DNA of 11,449 bases from Bacteroidetes bacterium GWA2_30_7 (GCA_001768155.1 MENC01000291.1:4834-16282), one strand, 5' to 3'. Shown: positions 1 to 7,310, counted from the first letter of the stretch. The notes: generated by a model from the letters alone, not told the origin. Program-made: numbers and translations.

Positions 1-629
1 GTAAAAAAGAAATCACAAAAGCAAGTGAAGTTCTTGATAAGTTGAGAGATTCAATAATAGATGCTTTACAACAAAAAGGACAATCTGACGAACAAAAAGA
101 CGGTATGGATATGAGTCTTATTGCGATAAATACCCAAGATTCAAGTCCCAAGTCCCAAATTCCAAGTTCCAAACTCCAAGACCCCGAATCCGTCATTGCG
201 AGGAACGAAGCAATCTCCGAGCCTCAAACCTCAAACGTCTTCGAAGCACAATGGGCTGGAGCTAATAATCCTCTTTACATTGTTCGCAATCCAAAAAACC
301 TGTCAGGTCTTCAAGACCTGACAGGTTTGGAGGAAGTGAAGCCCGACAAACAACCTGTAGCAATATGCGAAAACATAAAACCCTTTACAAATCACGAAAT
401 TCAACTTTATAAAGGTGATATAATATATTTGGTAAGTGATGGTTACGAAGACCAGTTTGGAGGAACTAAATATAAAAAATTTATGTCAAAACAGTTAAAG
501 GAATTATTCGTGAATATTTGCGAAAAACCAATGTCAGAACAAAAACAAATATTAGAAACTACTTTTATAAACTGGAAGGGTGAAAACGAACAGATTGACG
601 ATGTAACAATATTAGGAATGAAAATCTGA
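1..629 (+). CDS. SpoIIE-type PP2C serine/threonine phosphatase, C-terminal part (5' end outside window)
   Basis: This is the C-terminal half of a SpoIIE/PP2C-family phosphatase, of the kind that in Bacteroidota usually carries an N-terminal sensor or TPR part. The frame is open from position 3 to the left edge, so the TTG at 42 is internal and the real start lies upstream. The residues before it (KASEVLDKLRDSIIDAL) already match the family. Visible family motifs are DGMD (from nt 99), WAGANNPLYIVRN (about nt 255-293), a metal-binding SDGYEDQFGG (from nt 435) and the C-terminal acidic pair in QIDDVTILGM. Compared with the usual family sequence, two loops are enlarged: about 30 residues between DGMDMSLIAIN and FEAQWAG, and about 10 residues after YIVRN. 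Both inserts coincide with repetitive DNA (133-218 and 296-328) and keep the frame open. The catalytic motifs survive, so activity is plausible, but the substrate is unknown. The asparaginase gene follows after 25 bp. Confidence 0.85.
   Translation, partial: KKEITKASEVLDKLRDSIIDALQQKGQSDEQKDGMDMSLIAINTQDSSPKSQIPSSKLQDPESVIARNEAISEPQTSNVFEAQWAGANNPLYIVRNPKNLSGLQDLTGLEEVKPDKQPVAICENIKPFTNHEIQLYKGDIIYLVSDGYEDQFGGTKYKKFMSKQLKELFVNICEKPMSEQKQILETTFINWKGENEQIDDVTILGMKI
133..181. repeat. Degenerate 7-bp tandem repeat inside a CDS
   Basis: Seven consecutive heptamers of the form YYCAARN (cccaaga, ttcaagt, cccaagt, cccaaat, tccaagt, tccaaac, tccaaga) run without a gap. The period of 7 is not a multiple of 3, so the heptamers are read in shifting phase, giving a Ser/Pro/Lys/Gln-rich stretch. 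The tract lies in the first enlarged loop of the phosphatase gene. Confidence 0.8.
190..218. repeat. Small interspersed palindromic element read in frame (VIARNEAIS)
   Basis: The core CGTCATTGCGAGGAACGAAG followed by CAATCT has complementary ends (ATTGC and GCAAT) around a short centre. From memory I recognise this as a widespread small interspersed repeat in bacterial genomes whose translation in this frame is VIARNEAIS. Here it sits within the phosphatase reading frame, directly after the heptamer tract. Copy number in this genome cannot be judged from the window. Confidence 0.65.
296..328. repeat. Perfect 33-bp palindrome inside a CDS
   Basis: The arms AAACCTGTCAGGTCTT (296-311) and AAGACCTGACAGGTTT (313-328) are exact reverse complements around a single C at 312. 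The sequence is read through as part of the phosphatase (KNLSGLQDLTGLEE), in the second enlarged loop. It resembles palindromes that occur repeatedly in Bacteroidota genomes. In RNA it would form a very stable hairpin within the message. Confidence 0.85.
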
Positions 630-654
630 ACCATTGTTATTTTAATTTCATATT

Positions 655-1686
655 ATGCCTAGAAAAGAAAAATCAATCTTAATTATATACACCGGCGGAA
701 CCATAGGAATGATTAAAAACGAAGCTAATGTATTTGTTCCGTTTAACTTCGATAATTTACTAAAATACATTCCATTATTAAAAAATTTTCCCACTAATAT
801 CGAATTATATTCTTTTGAAAACCCAATTGATTCGTCAAATGTAAATCCCGATTTTTGGAAAAAATTAGTTGAAGTAATATATTCTAATTATGACTGTTAT
901 GACGGCTTTGTTGTTCTTCATGGCTCTGATACAATGGCTTATACAGCCTCTGCATTAAGTTTTATGTTAGAAAATCTCAATAAACCAGTTATTCTTACAG
1001 GTTCACAATTGCCAATTGGTCTTATTAGAACTGATGGTCGTGAAAATCTAATCGCATCATTAGAAATTGCATCAGCCACAAATAGTAATGAAAAACCAAT
1101 TGTCCCTGAAGTTTGCATTTATTTTGAAAATTTTTTATTCCGTGGCAATCGAACTCATAAATATAATGCCGAAAACTTTAAAGCATTTATATCCCCAAAC
1201 TATCCGGCACTGGCAGAAGTTGGCATCAATATTAAATATCATAATCAGAGTATTAAAAAGCAAGGAATTGATTTCTTAATTCCACATTACGAATTGGATA
1301 ATAATATTGCAATTTTGCAACTATTCCCGGGTATCAATCAAAATGTTGTGAAATCAATTTTTAATATCCCCGATTTAAAAGCAGTAATTTTAGAAACTTT
1401 CGGTTCGGGAAATGCTCCAACCGACGAATGGTTTATTAATCAAATAAAGGATGCTATTATAAAGGGAATAATAGTAGTAAATATTTCGCAATGCGAAGCC
1501 GGCTCAGTAGTTCAAGGCAAATACGAAACAAGCGTAAAGCTTGGTGAAATAGGAGTAATTGGCGGAAAAGACATGACTACCGAAGCTGCTTTATCGAAAT
1601 TAATGTATTTGCTTGGATTAGGCTTATCGAAAAAAGACATAATTAAGCTTATGTCTATTTCGTTAAGAGGTGAAATTTCAGAATAA
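655..1686 (+). CDS. ansA: Type I (cytoplasmic) L-asparaginase
   Basis: This 343-residue protein hydrolyses L-asparagine to aspartate and ammonia. It has the two threonine signatures of the bacterial-type asparaginase family: YTGGTIGM near the N terminus, with Thr16 as the expected nucleophile, and VLHGSDTMAYT, with Thr93-Asp92 as the second catalytic pair. PVILTGSQLPIG and FRGNRTHKYNA, with Lys169 as the likely catalytic lysine, follow. There is no signal peptide, and the length fits the cytoplasmic AnsA type (about 340 residues) rather than the periplasmic type II enzyme. The ATG at 655 is the natural start, since the TGGT motif begins only 12 residues later. No Shine-Dalgarno is visible, as is common in Bacteroidota. 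The gene starts 25 bp after the phosphatase stop and is probably co-transcribed with it. It converges with the DUF1573 gene. Confidence 0.94.
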   Translation: MPRKEKSILIIYTGGTIGMIKNEANVFVPFNFDNLLKYIPLLKNFPTNIELYSFENPIDSSNVNPDFWKKLVEVIYSNYDCYDGFVVLHGSDTMAYTASALSFMLENLNKPVILTGSQLPIGLIRTDGRENLIASLEIASATNSNEKPIVPEVCIYFENFLFRGNRTHKYNAENFKAFISPNYPALAEVGINIKYHNQSIKKQGIDFLIPHYELDNNIAILQLFPGINQNVVKSIFNIPDLKAVILETFGSGNAPTDEWFINQIKDAIIKGIIVVNISQCEAGSVVQGKYETSVKLGEIGVIGGKDMTTEAALSKLMYLLGLGLSKKDIIKLMSISLRGEISE

Positions 1687-1740
1687 TTTGCAATGTGTTC
1701 AAGGAGTGTTCAAGAAAAATACAAACACTTTAAAACATTC

Positions 1741-2196
1741 TTAATTTATTTTGGGAACCATAGGGTTTTCTTGCTTTACCGGCTCAATAATTTCTGGTGG
1801 AGCTTTAATTTCGCCAGAAATTTTAATTACCTTAGTAGCAGTTTTTGCATTTGAAGTTATTGTAGCTGTTTTAGAAAATTTTCCAACTCTATTTGAATCA
1901 TATTTTACAGATATTTCACTACTTGCACCAGGTGCAATAGGTTCTTTGGGCCAAGAGGGTGTTGTACAACCACAAGAAGCTCTAACATTTGATAAAATTA
2001 ATGGTTCTTTCCCGCTATTTTTAAATTTAAAAACTGTAGTGCAAGGAGCACCTTTGTCGAGTAATCCAAAATCAAATGATTCGTTTTCTAAACTAATTTC
2101 TGCTGCATTTGGATTTATACTATCCTTTTGTTCAACAGCTTGTGAAAAGGCATTTAAAGAAAATAATGCACTTAAAATAAAAATAATCGTTTTCAT
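1741..2196 (-). CDS. DUF1573 exported protein
   Basis: This 151-residue protein has an N-terminal signal peptide (MKTIIFILSALFSLNAFSQA) and one DUF1573 domain. The typical pattern is visible: FDFGLLDKGAPCTTVFKFKNSG (about 41-62), then ASCGCTTPSWPKEPIAPG (about 73-90), and an immunoglobulin-like end (RVGKFSKTATITSNA). Family members are periplasmic or surface-associated Ig-like proteins, common in Bacteroidota, with no settled biochemical role. The cysteine pair in SCGC (75, 77) and Cys52 are kept. A proline-rich tail (APPEIIEPVKQENPMVP) ends the protein. Its ATG shares one base with the stop codon of the preceding lipoprotein gene (TAATG), which indicates translational coupling. Confidence 0.88.
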   Translation of the reverse strand: MKTIIFILSALFSLNAFSQAVEQKDSINPNAAEISLENESFDFGLLDKGAPCTTVFKFKNSGKEPLILSNVRASCGCTTPSWPKEPIAPGASSEISVKYDSNRVGKFSKTATITSNAKTATKVIKISGEIKAPPEIIEPVKQENPMVPKIN

Positions 2197-2666
2197 TATT
2201 TGTTCAATTTTAGTTTGTCTTCAATATTAGTTTTTACTGCTTGCATAAGAATTTCAGGTTCGTCAACTGCGGTTAAAAAAGCAAAATCTGTTAAGTTCTC
2301 AATAGATTCTTTTTCACTTTTTTTGCAAACAATATATAATCCGGGGTTATTTATTTCAAATTTTTTTAATAACTCTTTATTTGAAGAGTCGTCAAAATTT
2401 ACATCAATAAATTTAACAACACCTCTTTCTTTTTCTTTAGAGAAATATCTTTCAATTGTTTTTTTTGAATACGTACCAACCTCAATACTAGTTGAGTCTG
2501 GATTTGAAGTATGAATATTGTAAACCTCTATAACAGCCTCAACTTCTGAGTTATTTAACAATTCGGGCAATGTAGAATCATCAGAATTTAAGTTATCTGA
2601 TTCGGGTGAATTATTACAAGCAAAAAGAAATATAGAAATCAAGGTAAGAAGTAAATTTTTATACAT
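2196..2666 (-). CDS. Lipoprotein with thioredoxin-like fold, ArsF-family-like, lacking CxxC
   Basis: This 156-residue predicted lipoprotein has the signal MYKNLLLTLISIFLFAC with a lipobox (FLFAC, Cys17) and a Ser/Asp/Asn-rich linker to about residue 42. The rest resembles the small thioredoxin-fold proteins annotated as 'nitrophenyl compound nitroreductase subunit ArsF family': VIEVYNIHTS, then a helix (SKKTIERYFSKEKE), VVKFIDVNFDDSSNKELLKKFEI, a beta strand (GLYIVCK) and LTDFAFLTAVDEPEILMQAVK. In that family the first strand is normally followed by a CxxC pair. Here the corresponding stretch (HTSNPDSTSIE) has no cysteine, so a redox role is unlikely. The only other cysteine is Cys114. The family link is from memory of the pattern, not from a search. 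It is coupled to the DUF1573 gene. Confidence 0.7.
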   Translation of the reverse strand: MYKNLLLTLISIFLFACNNSPESDNLNSDDSTLPELLNNSEVEAVIEVYNIHTSNPDSTSIEVGTYSKKTIERYFSKEKERGVVKFIDVNFDDSSNKELLKKFEINNPGLYIVCKKSEKESIENLTDFAFLTAVDEPEILMQAVKTNIEDKLKLNK

Positions 2667-2767
2667 AATTTAAATGTTATATAATTTCAAAAGTCGCATT
2701 TTATTTTTTTAATTGCTAAAAATTAATGTTAATTTTTATAAATATTTACTTTTTCTCTTTTATATCG

Positions 2768-2818
2768 ACAATGGGACATATTCCATAGTTAAATTGACAA
2801 TGGGAAGTGTCCCATTGT
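2768..2818. repeat. Overlapping inverted repeats with two alternative hairpins
   Basis: ACAATGGGA (2797-2805) and TCCCATTGT (2810-2818) form a perfect 9-bp stem with a 4-nt loop. A second, near-identical copy of the left arm lies at 2768-2778 (ACAATGGGACA) and is an 11-bp exact reverse complement of 2808-2818 (TGTCCCATTGT). The right arm can therefore pair with either left arm, but not both. The element begins 11 bp past the porX stop and lies before the lipoprotein gene. It may act as a terminator or RNA 3' end, but no strong T-run follows the hairpin on the - strand. Confidence 0.6.
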
Positions 2819-2829
2819 TATAATTCAAT

Positions 2830-4383
2830 TTATTTGGGTTCCATAGTAATTGCAGGGATAAGCATTTCTTCTAAAGAAACTCCACCATGTTGAAATGTAT
2901 CTTTGTAATACTTAACGTAATGATTGTAGTTGTTTGGATAAGCAAAAAAATCAGTGTTTTGAGCAAAAATATATGTAGAACTAACGTTTGTTAATGGTAA
3001 AAACACTTTTTGAGGTTGTGTTATTTCAAATACTTCTTTTGGATTATAATTTAAACTTCTGCCTTGCTTATAGCGGATATTTGTGGTTGTATTTCTATCG
3101 CCAATTACTTTTATAGCATTTTGCACTTTTACTGCTCCATGGTCTGTTGTTAAAATTAAATTTATTTTATGCTCTGATAAAATTTTTATTAATTCAAATA
3201 ATGGCGAATGTTCAAACCACGATAATGTTAATGACCTATATGCTGCTTCGTCGTCGGCAAGTTCTCGAATCATATCTATTTCGGTGCGTGCATGCGAAAG
3301 CATATCTACAAAGTTGAAAACTATTACTGATAATTGATTGTGAAGGATATTACTAATGTTATCAATAATTTTTTTTCCGGCTTTATTATTAAATACTTTT
3401 TCGTAATAAAATTTTTCGGTTAATCCGTTTCTTTGTAAGTTTCGCTTTAAAAGCTCTTCTTCGTGCAAATTTTTACCACCGTCGTCTTCGTCGTTTAGCC
3501 AAATATCTGGAAATAGCTTTTGTATTTCGGAGGGCAGAAGTCCCGAAAACATTGAATTTCTTGAATATTGAGTCGCAGTTGGAAGAATACTACAAAATAC
3601 AGATTCATCTGCAACATTATATACTTCTCTGAACTTTGGTTCTAAAATTTTCCATTGGTCGAGACGGAGATTGTCAATTAATATAACAACAACTTTTTTA
3701 TTGTCTTTTAATAATGGAAAAACTTTTGACTTGAAAACGCTGGGTGATAATAATGGTTTAGTTGAATTTTTATCGTCGAACCACGAGATATAATTCTTTT
3801 TTATAAATTTTGCAAATGCGTTATTTGCTTCGTTTTTTTGCATTTTTAAAACTTCGTCCATTGCATTATTTCCAGAGCCTTCTAGTTCTAATTCCCAAAA
3901 TATTAGCTTTTTATAAACTTCTACCCAATTTTCAAAATTAACACATTCGTTAATTTGCATTCCAATTTTCATAAAATCTGTTTGATATGCTGATGTAGTT
4001 TTTTCGGAAATTAATCTTTGATGGTCAACATTCTTTTTTATTGACAGTAAAATTTGATTTGGGTTTACGGGTTTTATTAAATAATCAGAAATTTTAGAAC
4101 CAATTGCTTGTTCCATAATGTTTTCTGCTTCACTTTTAGTTATCATAACCACAGGAAGTGATGGATATTTTCTTTTTATTTCGCTCAATGTTTGAAGTCC
4201 GCTTAAACCTGGCATATTTTCATCAAGAAAAATTAAATCGAAGGTATCATTGTCAACAATTTCGATTGCATCTGTGCCATTATTAGTTGTAATTACCTCG
4301 TATCCTTTTTGTTCTAAAAAAAGAATATGCGGTTTTAATAAGTCAATTTCATCATCAACCCAGAGTATTTTAATTTTTTTCAT
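2830..4383 (-). CDS. porX: T9SS regulator PorX: response regulator receiver fused to PglZ domain
   Basis: This 517-residue protein matches PorX, the regulator of type IX secretion, in both length and architecture. Residues 1-120 are a CheY-like receiver domain: acidic pair Asp10-Asp11, phosphoacceptor Asp54 in FDLIFLDENMPGLSG, Thr82 and Lys104 (YLIKPVNP). After a helical linker (about 120-225) comes a PglZ/alkaline-phosphatase-type domain with likely metal and catalytic residues in VVILIDNLRLDQW (Asp237), ILPTATQYSRNSMFSG (Thr271), FNFVDMLSHARTEID (Asp360, His364), TTDHGAVK (Asp414, His415) and FQHGGVSLEEMLIP (His499). Assigning individual metal ligands is inference from motif conservation. 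In Porphyromonas, PorX works with the kinase PorY and the sigma factor SigP to control T9SS genes. No kinase gene lies beside it here. It is 196 bp downstream of sprE, across an inverted-repeat element. Confidence 0.94.
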   Translation of the reverse strand: MKKIKILWVDDEIDLLKPHILFLEQKGYEVITTNNGTDAIEIVDNDTFDLIFLDENMPGLSGLQTLSEIKRKYPSLPVVMITKSEAENIMEQAIGSKISDYLIKPVNPNQILLSIKKNVDHQRLISEKTTSAYQTDFMKIGMQINECVNFENWVEVYKKLIFWELELEGSGNNAMDEVLKMQKNEANNAFAKFIKKNYISWFDDKNSTKPLLSPSVFKSKVFPLLKDNKKVVVILIDNLRLDQWKILEPKFREVYNVADESVFCSILPTATQYSRNSMFSGLLPSEIQKLFPDIWLNDEDDGGKNLHEEELLKRNLQRNGLTEKFYYEKVFNNKAGKKIIDNISNILHNQLSVIVFNFVDMLSHARTEIDMIRELADDEAAYRSLTLSWFEHSPLFELIKILSEHKINLILTTDHGAVKVQNAIKVIGDRNTTTNIRYKQGRSLNYNPKEVFEITQPQKVFLPLTNVSSTYIFAQNTDFFAYPNNYNHYVKYYKDTFQHGGVSLEEMLIPAITMEPK

Positions 4384-4443
4384 TTGAATTTTTATTTAAG
4401 ACACAAGTTAAACGAAAAAATTGATATTTTATTTATAAGTCCC

Positions 4444-4574
4444 CTCCGAAAAGTCTTTTTTTTGCCACAAAGGCGTCAAGACACAAAACTTTAACAATTA
4501 TAATGTGTTGTTTTTTAAAGCTTTGTACGTCTTTGTGTCTTTGTGGCATTTTTATAATTAATTACTTTTCGGAG
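4444..4574. repeat. 131-bp nested inverted-repeat element (MITE-like or hairpin)
   Basis: The outer arms CTCCGAAAAGT (4444-4454) and ACTTTTCGGAG (4564-4574) are exact 11-bp reverse complements. Inside them, a second imperfect pair is built from GCCACAAAGGCGTCAAGACA (from 4464) and its inverse ending TTTGTGTCTTTGTGGC (4532-4547). The centre is AT-rich. The GCCACAAAG/AAGACACAAA words are a common interspersed repeat type in Bacteroidota genomes, as far as I recall. The element ends 5 bp from the sprE stop codon and lies between sprE and porX, so on the - strand it would fold at the 3' end of the sprE message. No clear target-site duplication is seen. Confidence 0.75.
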
Positions 4575-4579
4575 TGCAC

Positions 4580-7264
4580 TCATTTATAATTATTATCGAA
4601 AAAGTTTTTGTATTTATCTATGTCTTTATTGCTAAAGAATGTTGCAAAATTTGAAGCCGAAATTAAAAATTGACTGTAATTATTGGTACTGAAGTTTTTA
4701 AACACATTTATATCTTCGTTAATTTTTTTGAAATAATTTAATGCCGATTCTTTATTATCAAAGTTTTTAACAGTTATAATATTGTATTTGTCGTTAAGCT
4801 CCACAGTGCTGGTATTATATTCAATTTTTGGAAATTTATCTGTATTAAAATTGATTATATTAAATTGTAATCTGTTTGCATCAATTTTTTTATTTATAGC
4901 AACGAGCATATAGAAATGCGTTTCGTTTTCATTTAAAATATATAGTTCTGGTTCTTTAGCTTTGGTAGAATCTATTTGCTCGGCAGTGCTGTCAGATTCA
5001 ATTACTAAAGTATTTCCGGATTCATCTTTAATACCAAGTGTTTTCATTTTAGAAAGAACTTCTTTTGCATATTCGGATACTCCATCGTCAGGAAAATCGC
5101 TAATTACCGATTTAAGTTCAATAATCATTTCGCTGGGTCCATTTACTTTTCCTTTTGAAATTGCTTTTAGAAAACGGAATTTTGGTGAATATATATTATC
5201 AGTATATTGATTTTCGACATAATTACAAGATTCTAGTACTTTTGAATAATTAGCTTTTTCGAAATCATCATAAGTTTCAGCATATATATTACTGATTTTT
5301 AATAACGCTTCTTCAAGCTCTTTCGTGTAGTTTGGATTTGTAAGTGCATTAGCATATTTAGATTCAGGATATTTAGTAATAATTAAATTTTTATAATATT
5401 CTGCTTTAGATTGATTTTTTTCAATCATATTAAGTTGAAATAAATAATAGTAAACATCAAGCAGGTATTCATTTTCGGGAAATCTTTTTATAAATTCTTC
5501 AAATGTTGTAATTGCTAATTTATAATCAAGAAATTTTTCTTTATAAACCTTTCCGAGATTAAAATAAGCGTCTATTATTTTTTGATTTGAAGCCATCATC
5601 ATTGAGTCGGTAATTGGAACTTCGGTTAAGTAATAATCCCGACTTTTGGTATTTGAAATTTTTTTCTTTGTATCAGTTGCTGATGAATCTGCGTTTTCGG
5701 CAAATGGGTCAGACATTACAATAGATTTGTTTTTTCTTCGCCAGTTGTCTTCAAGTTTGCGTGTTCCCCATTTTCGTTTAAATTCTGACATTCCAACTCC
5801 CAGCATACCTTGATTGTAGAAATACCACTTACCGCCACTACTGCCTGGATTAACTTTAGCAGTTTGTTGATTTTGATTAAAAATCATTGAGTTAATCTGC
5901 TGCTGTTGCAATTCTTCTTGTTGACGACGTTCTTCTTCTTTAATTTTTTCAATAATGCCATCAATGAGTTTATTTCGCTCCTTTTCAGACATTTTTGCTA
6001 TTACCTGAACGCTATCTTGAAATTGTATTGTGTTAGAATGTGTTATAAGTTCATTAAGATTTGCGGATAATAGTGATATTTTAGGATAGTCTTGATGACT
6101 TGTTGGAAGAAAAGTCATTGTACTATCATAATAAGCCTGTGCTTCTTTATATTTTGGTTTAGAAAAATATATGTCAGCAAGGGCTAAAAATGAAATTGCT
6201 TTTTGATAATCGTTTGAAACGCTTTTTTCTGCTGAAAGCTTATAATAATCTATTGCTTTAGGCTCGTTTCCTTCTTTTTTTTCAATGTTTGCAAGTGCAT
6301 AATATAGTTGGTCGAGGTAATCTATGTTTTTATCGTCGCGAATCATTTTATTAAGCTGTTTCTTAATTTCCTTACTATTTCCATAAGAAGATTCAAAAGA
6401 TGCAGAACGATTTATTTGAGCATTAAAAACCATTTCGTAATTAGGGTTCATTTTAATAACTTCGGAATAAAGCTTTGTAGCTTTTGAACTCTCATTAACA
6501 TTTTGATACAGTTGAGCGAGTATAAATTTATATCTTGCTTTAACTTTTTTCTTTTTCACTTTTTCAATTGCTGTTAAAAGCTGTGGAATTGCATCGTCAT
6601 ATTTTTTTTGTTTTAAAAAATAGTCAGCAAAAATAGCTGAAGCTTCGGCTTTATATTTTTTGGGAAACTTTCGCTCACCGTCAATTTGGTCAAGTATTTC
6701 TTTTGATTTACTGTATTTTCCAAGTTCATTATTGTTTCTGGCAAGCCACATCATGGCTTCAAACTTAGAAGGTTCGGAATTAAATTTGCTTATAACAAAC
6801 TCAAAAGATTCGGCAGCAGTATAAAATTCGTGTTTATAGAAGTTTGCTTTTCCCATTAAAAGATAACTATTGTCGATCCAGTTACAATAATCACTTTTTT
6901 TCATAAAGGCTTTTTGTTTTTTTGTCTTTGCGGTTCTTTTTTTATTAGGTTTTACTTTTAATGAGTGCATTGTGATTACTTTCGAGGCTTTTTTAATTGC
7001 TTTATCCATCTCGGCAGTAGCTAATTGAGCTGTAGAAGCATCGCTATAAGTAAAAACTGGTAAAATTTGATTAAAGTTATCTTTGTAGTTTGTTGAAATT
7101 TTTTTTTCACCTTCTTTTAAACTTTCTTTTCCATTGAAGTACGAATTATAATGTGCTGTAAGATTGTGATATGCACGAGAAGTTACGGTGTTTTTTTTAG
7201 TAGAACAACTATAAAATAAAAACAACATTATTAATGTTGGGAATATGTAACTTCTTTTATTCAA
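4580..7264 (-). CDS. sprE: T9SS TPR lipoprotein SprE/PorW
   Basis: This 894-residue outer-membrane-associated lipoprotein is required for type IX secretion and gliding. In other Bacteroidota, SprE/PorW is thought to link the outer-membrane translocon to the GldKLMN core. The start at MNKRSYIFPTLIMLFLFYSC gives a lipoprotein signal with Cys20. The family-type N terminus follows (STKKNTVTSRAYHNLTAHYN, SYFNGKESLKEGEKK). Residues of about 130-400 form tetratricopeptide-like helical repeats. A charged, Gln-rich helix lies at about 425-468, then the conserved WYFYNQGMLGVGMSEFKRKWG and KLEDNWRRKNKS (about 480-514), more TPRs (about 560-700), and a C-terminal domain ending NYSQFLISASNFATFFSNKD. The length is close to Flavobacterium SprE and longer than Porphyromonas PorW. 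A very basic insert (KPNKKRTAKTKKQKAFMKK, about 105-123) is unusual. The gene is preceded by the gldN terminator, so it probably has its own promoter. Confidence 0.88.
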   Translation of the reverse strand: MNKRSYIFPTLIMLFLFYSCSTKKNTVTSRAYHNLTAHYNSYFNGKESLKEGEKKISTNYKDNFNQILPVFTYSDASTAQLATAEMDKAIKKASKVITMHSLKVKPNKKRTAKTKKQKAFMKKSDYCNWIDNSYLLMGKANFYKHEFYTAAESFEFVISKFNSEPSKFEAMMWLARNNNELGKYSKSKEILDQIDGERKFPKKYKAEASAIFADYFLKQKKYDDAIPQLLTAIEKVKKKKVKARYKFILAQLYQNVNESSKATKLYSEVIKMNPNYEMVFNAQINRSASFESSYGNSKEIKKQLNKMIRDDKNIDYLDQLYYALANIEKKEGNEPKAIDYYKLSAEKSVSNDYQKAISFLALADIYFSKPKYKEAQAYYDSTMTFLPTSHQDYPKISLLSANLNELITHSNTIQFQDSVQVIAKMSEKERNKLIDGIIEKIKEEERRQQEELQQQQINSMIFNQNQQTAKVNPGSSGGKWYFYNQGMLGVGMSEFKRKWGTRKLEDNWRRKNKSIVMSDPFAENADSSATDTKKKISNTKSRDYYLTEVPITDSMMMASNQKIIDAYFNLGKVYKEKFLDYKLAITTFEEFIKRFPENEYLLDVYYYLFQLNMIEKNQSKAEYYKNLIITKYPESKYANALTNPNYTKELEEALLKISNIYAETYDDFEKANYSKVLESCNYVENQYTDNIYSPKFRFLKAISKGKVNGPSEMIIELKSVISDFPDDGVSEYAKEVLSKMKTLGIKDESGNTLVIESDSTAEQIDSTKAKEPELYILNENETHFYMLVAINKKIDANRLQFNIINFNTDKFPKIEYNTSTVELNDKYNIITVKNFDNKESALNYFKKINEDINVFKNFSTNNYSQFLISASNFATFFSNKDIDKYKNFFDNNYK

Positions 7265-7302
7265 ACTCTAAATTTTATCAAGTACTGATAACTAAAAAAA
7301 TA

Positions 7303-7310
7303 CAAAAATA
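7303..7310 (-). promoter_or_regulatory. Candidate Bacteroidota -7 promoter element for sprE
   Basis: On the - strand this reads TATTTTTG, an exact match to the Bacteroidota -7 consensus TAnnTTTG, about 40 bp before the sprE start. No TTTG-type -33 element is seen at the expected distance, and the stretch is extremely AT-rich, so this could be a chance match. A promoter is expected somewhere here because a terminator separates sprE from gldN. Confidence 0.25.

Noticed and set aside
42..44. TTG as the start of the first gene
   Set aside because: The frame is open to the left edge and the upstream residues match the phosphatase family, so the TTG is internal.
190..330. CRISPR array or integration site
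   Set aside because: The repeats are of three different kinds, without regular spacers, and lie inside one open reading frame.
1695..1729. Possible bidirectional terminator between the convergent genes (AGTGTT 1705-1710 with AACACT 1724-1729, plus a direct repeat GTGTTCAAG at 1695 and 1706)
   Set aside because: The stem has only six pairs, mostly A-T, with a 13-nt loop and no T-run. It is too weak to call, though some terminator is expected here.
1751..2230. Open frame on the + strand opposite the DUF1573 gene
   Set aside because: It is a shadow of the - strand gene, which has a signal peptide and clear DUF1573 motifs. The + frame has no recognisable domain.
2688..2695. Candidate promoter for the lipoprotein gene (GACTTTTG on the - strand)
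   Set aside because: It has one mismatch to TAnnTTTG and no matching -33 element in very AT-rich sequence.
2830..4383. BREX/Pgl phage defence because of the PglZ domain
   Set aside because: The receiver-PglZ fusion of about 517 residues next to T9SS genes is the PorX architecture. No other BREX genes are present.
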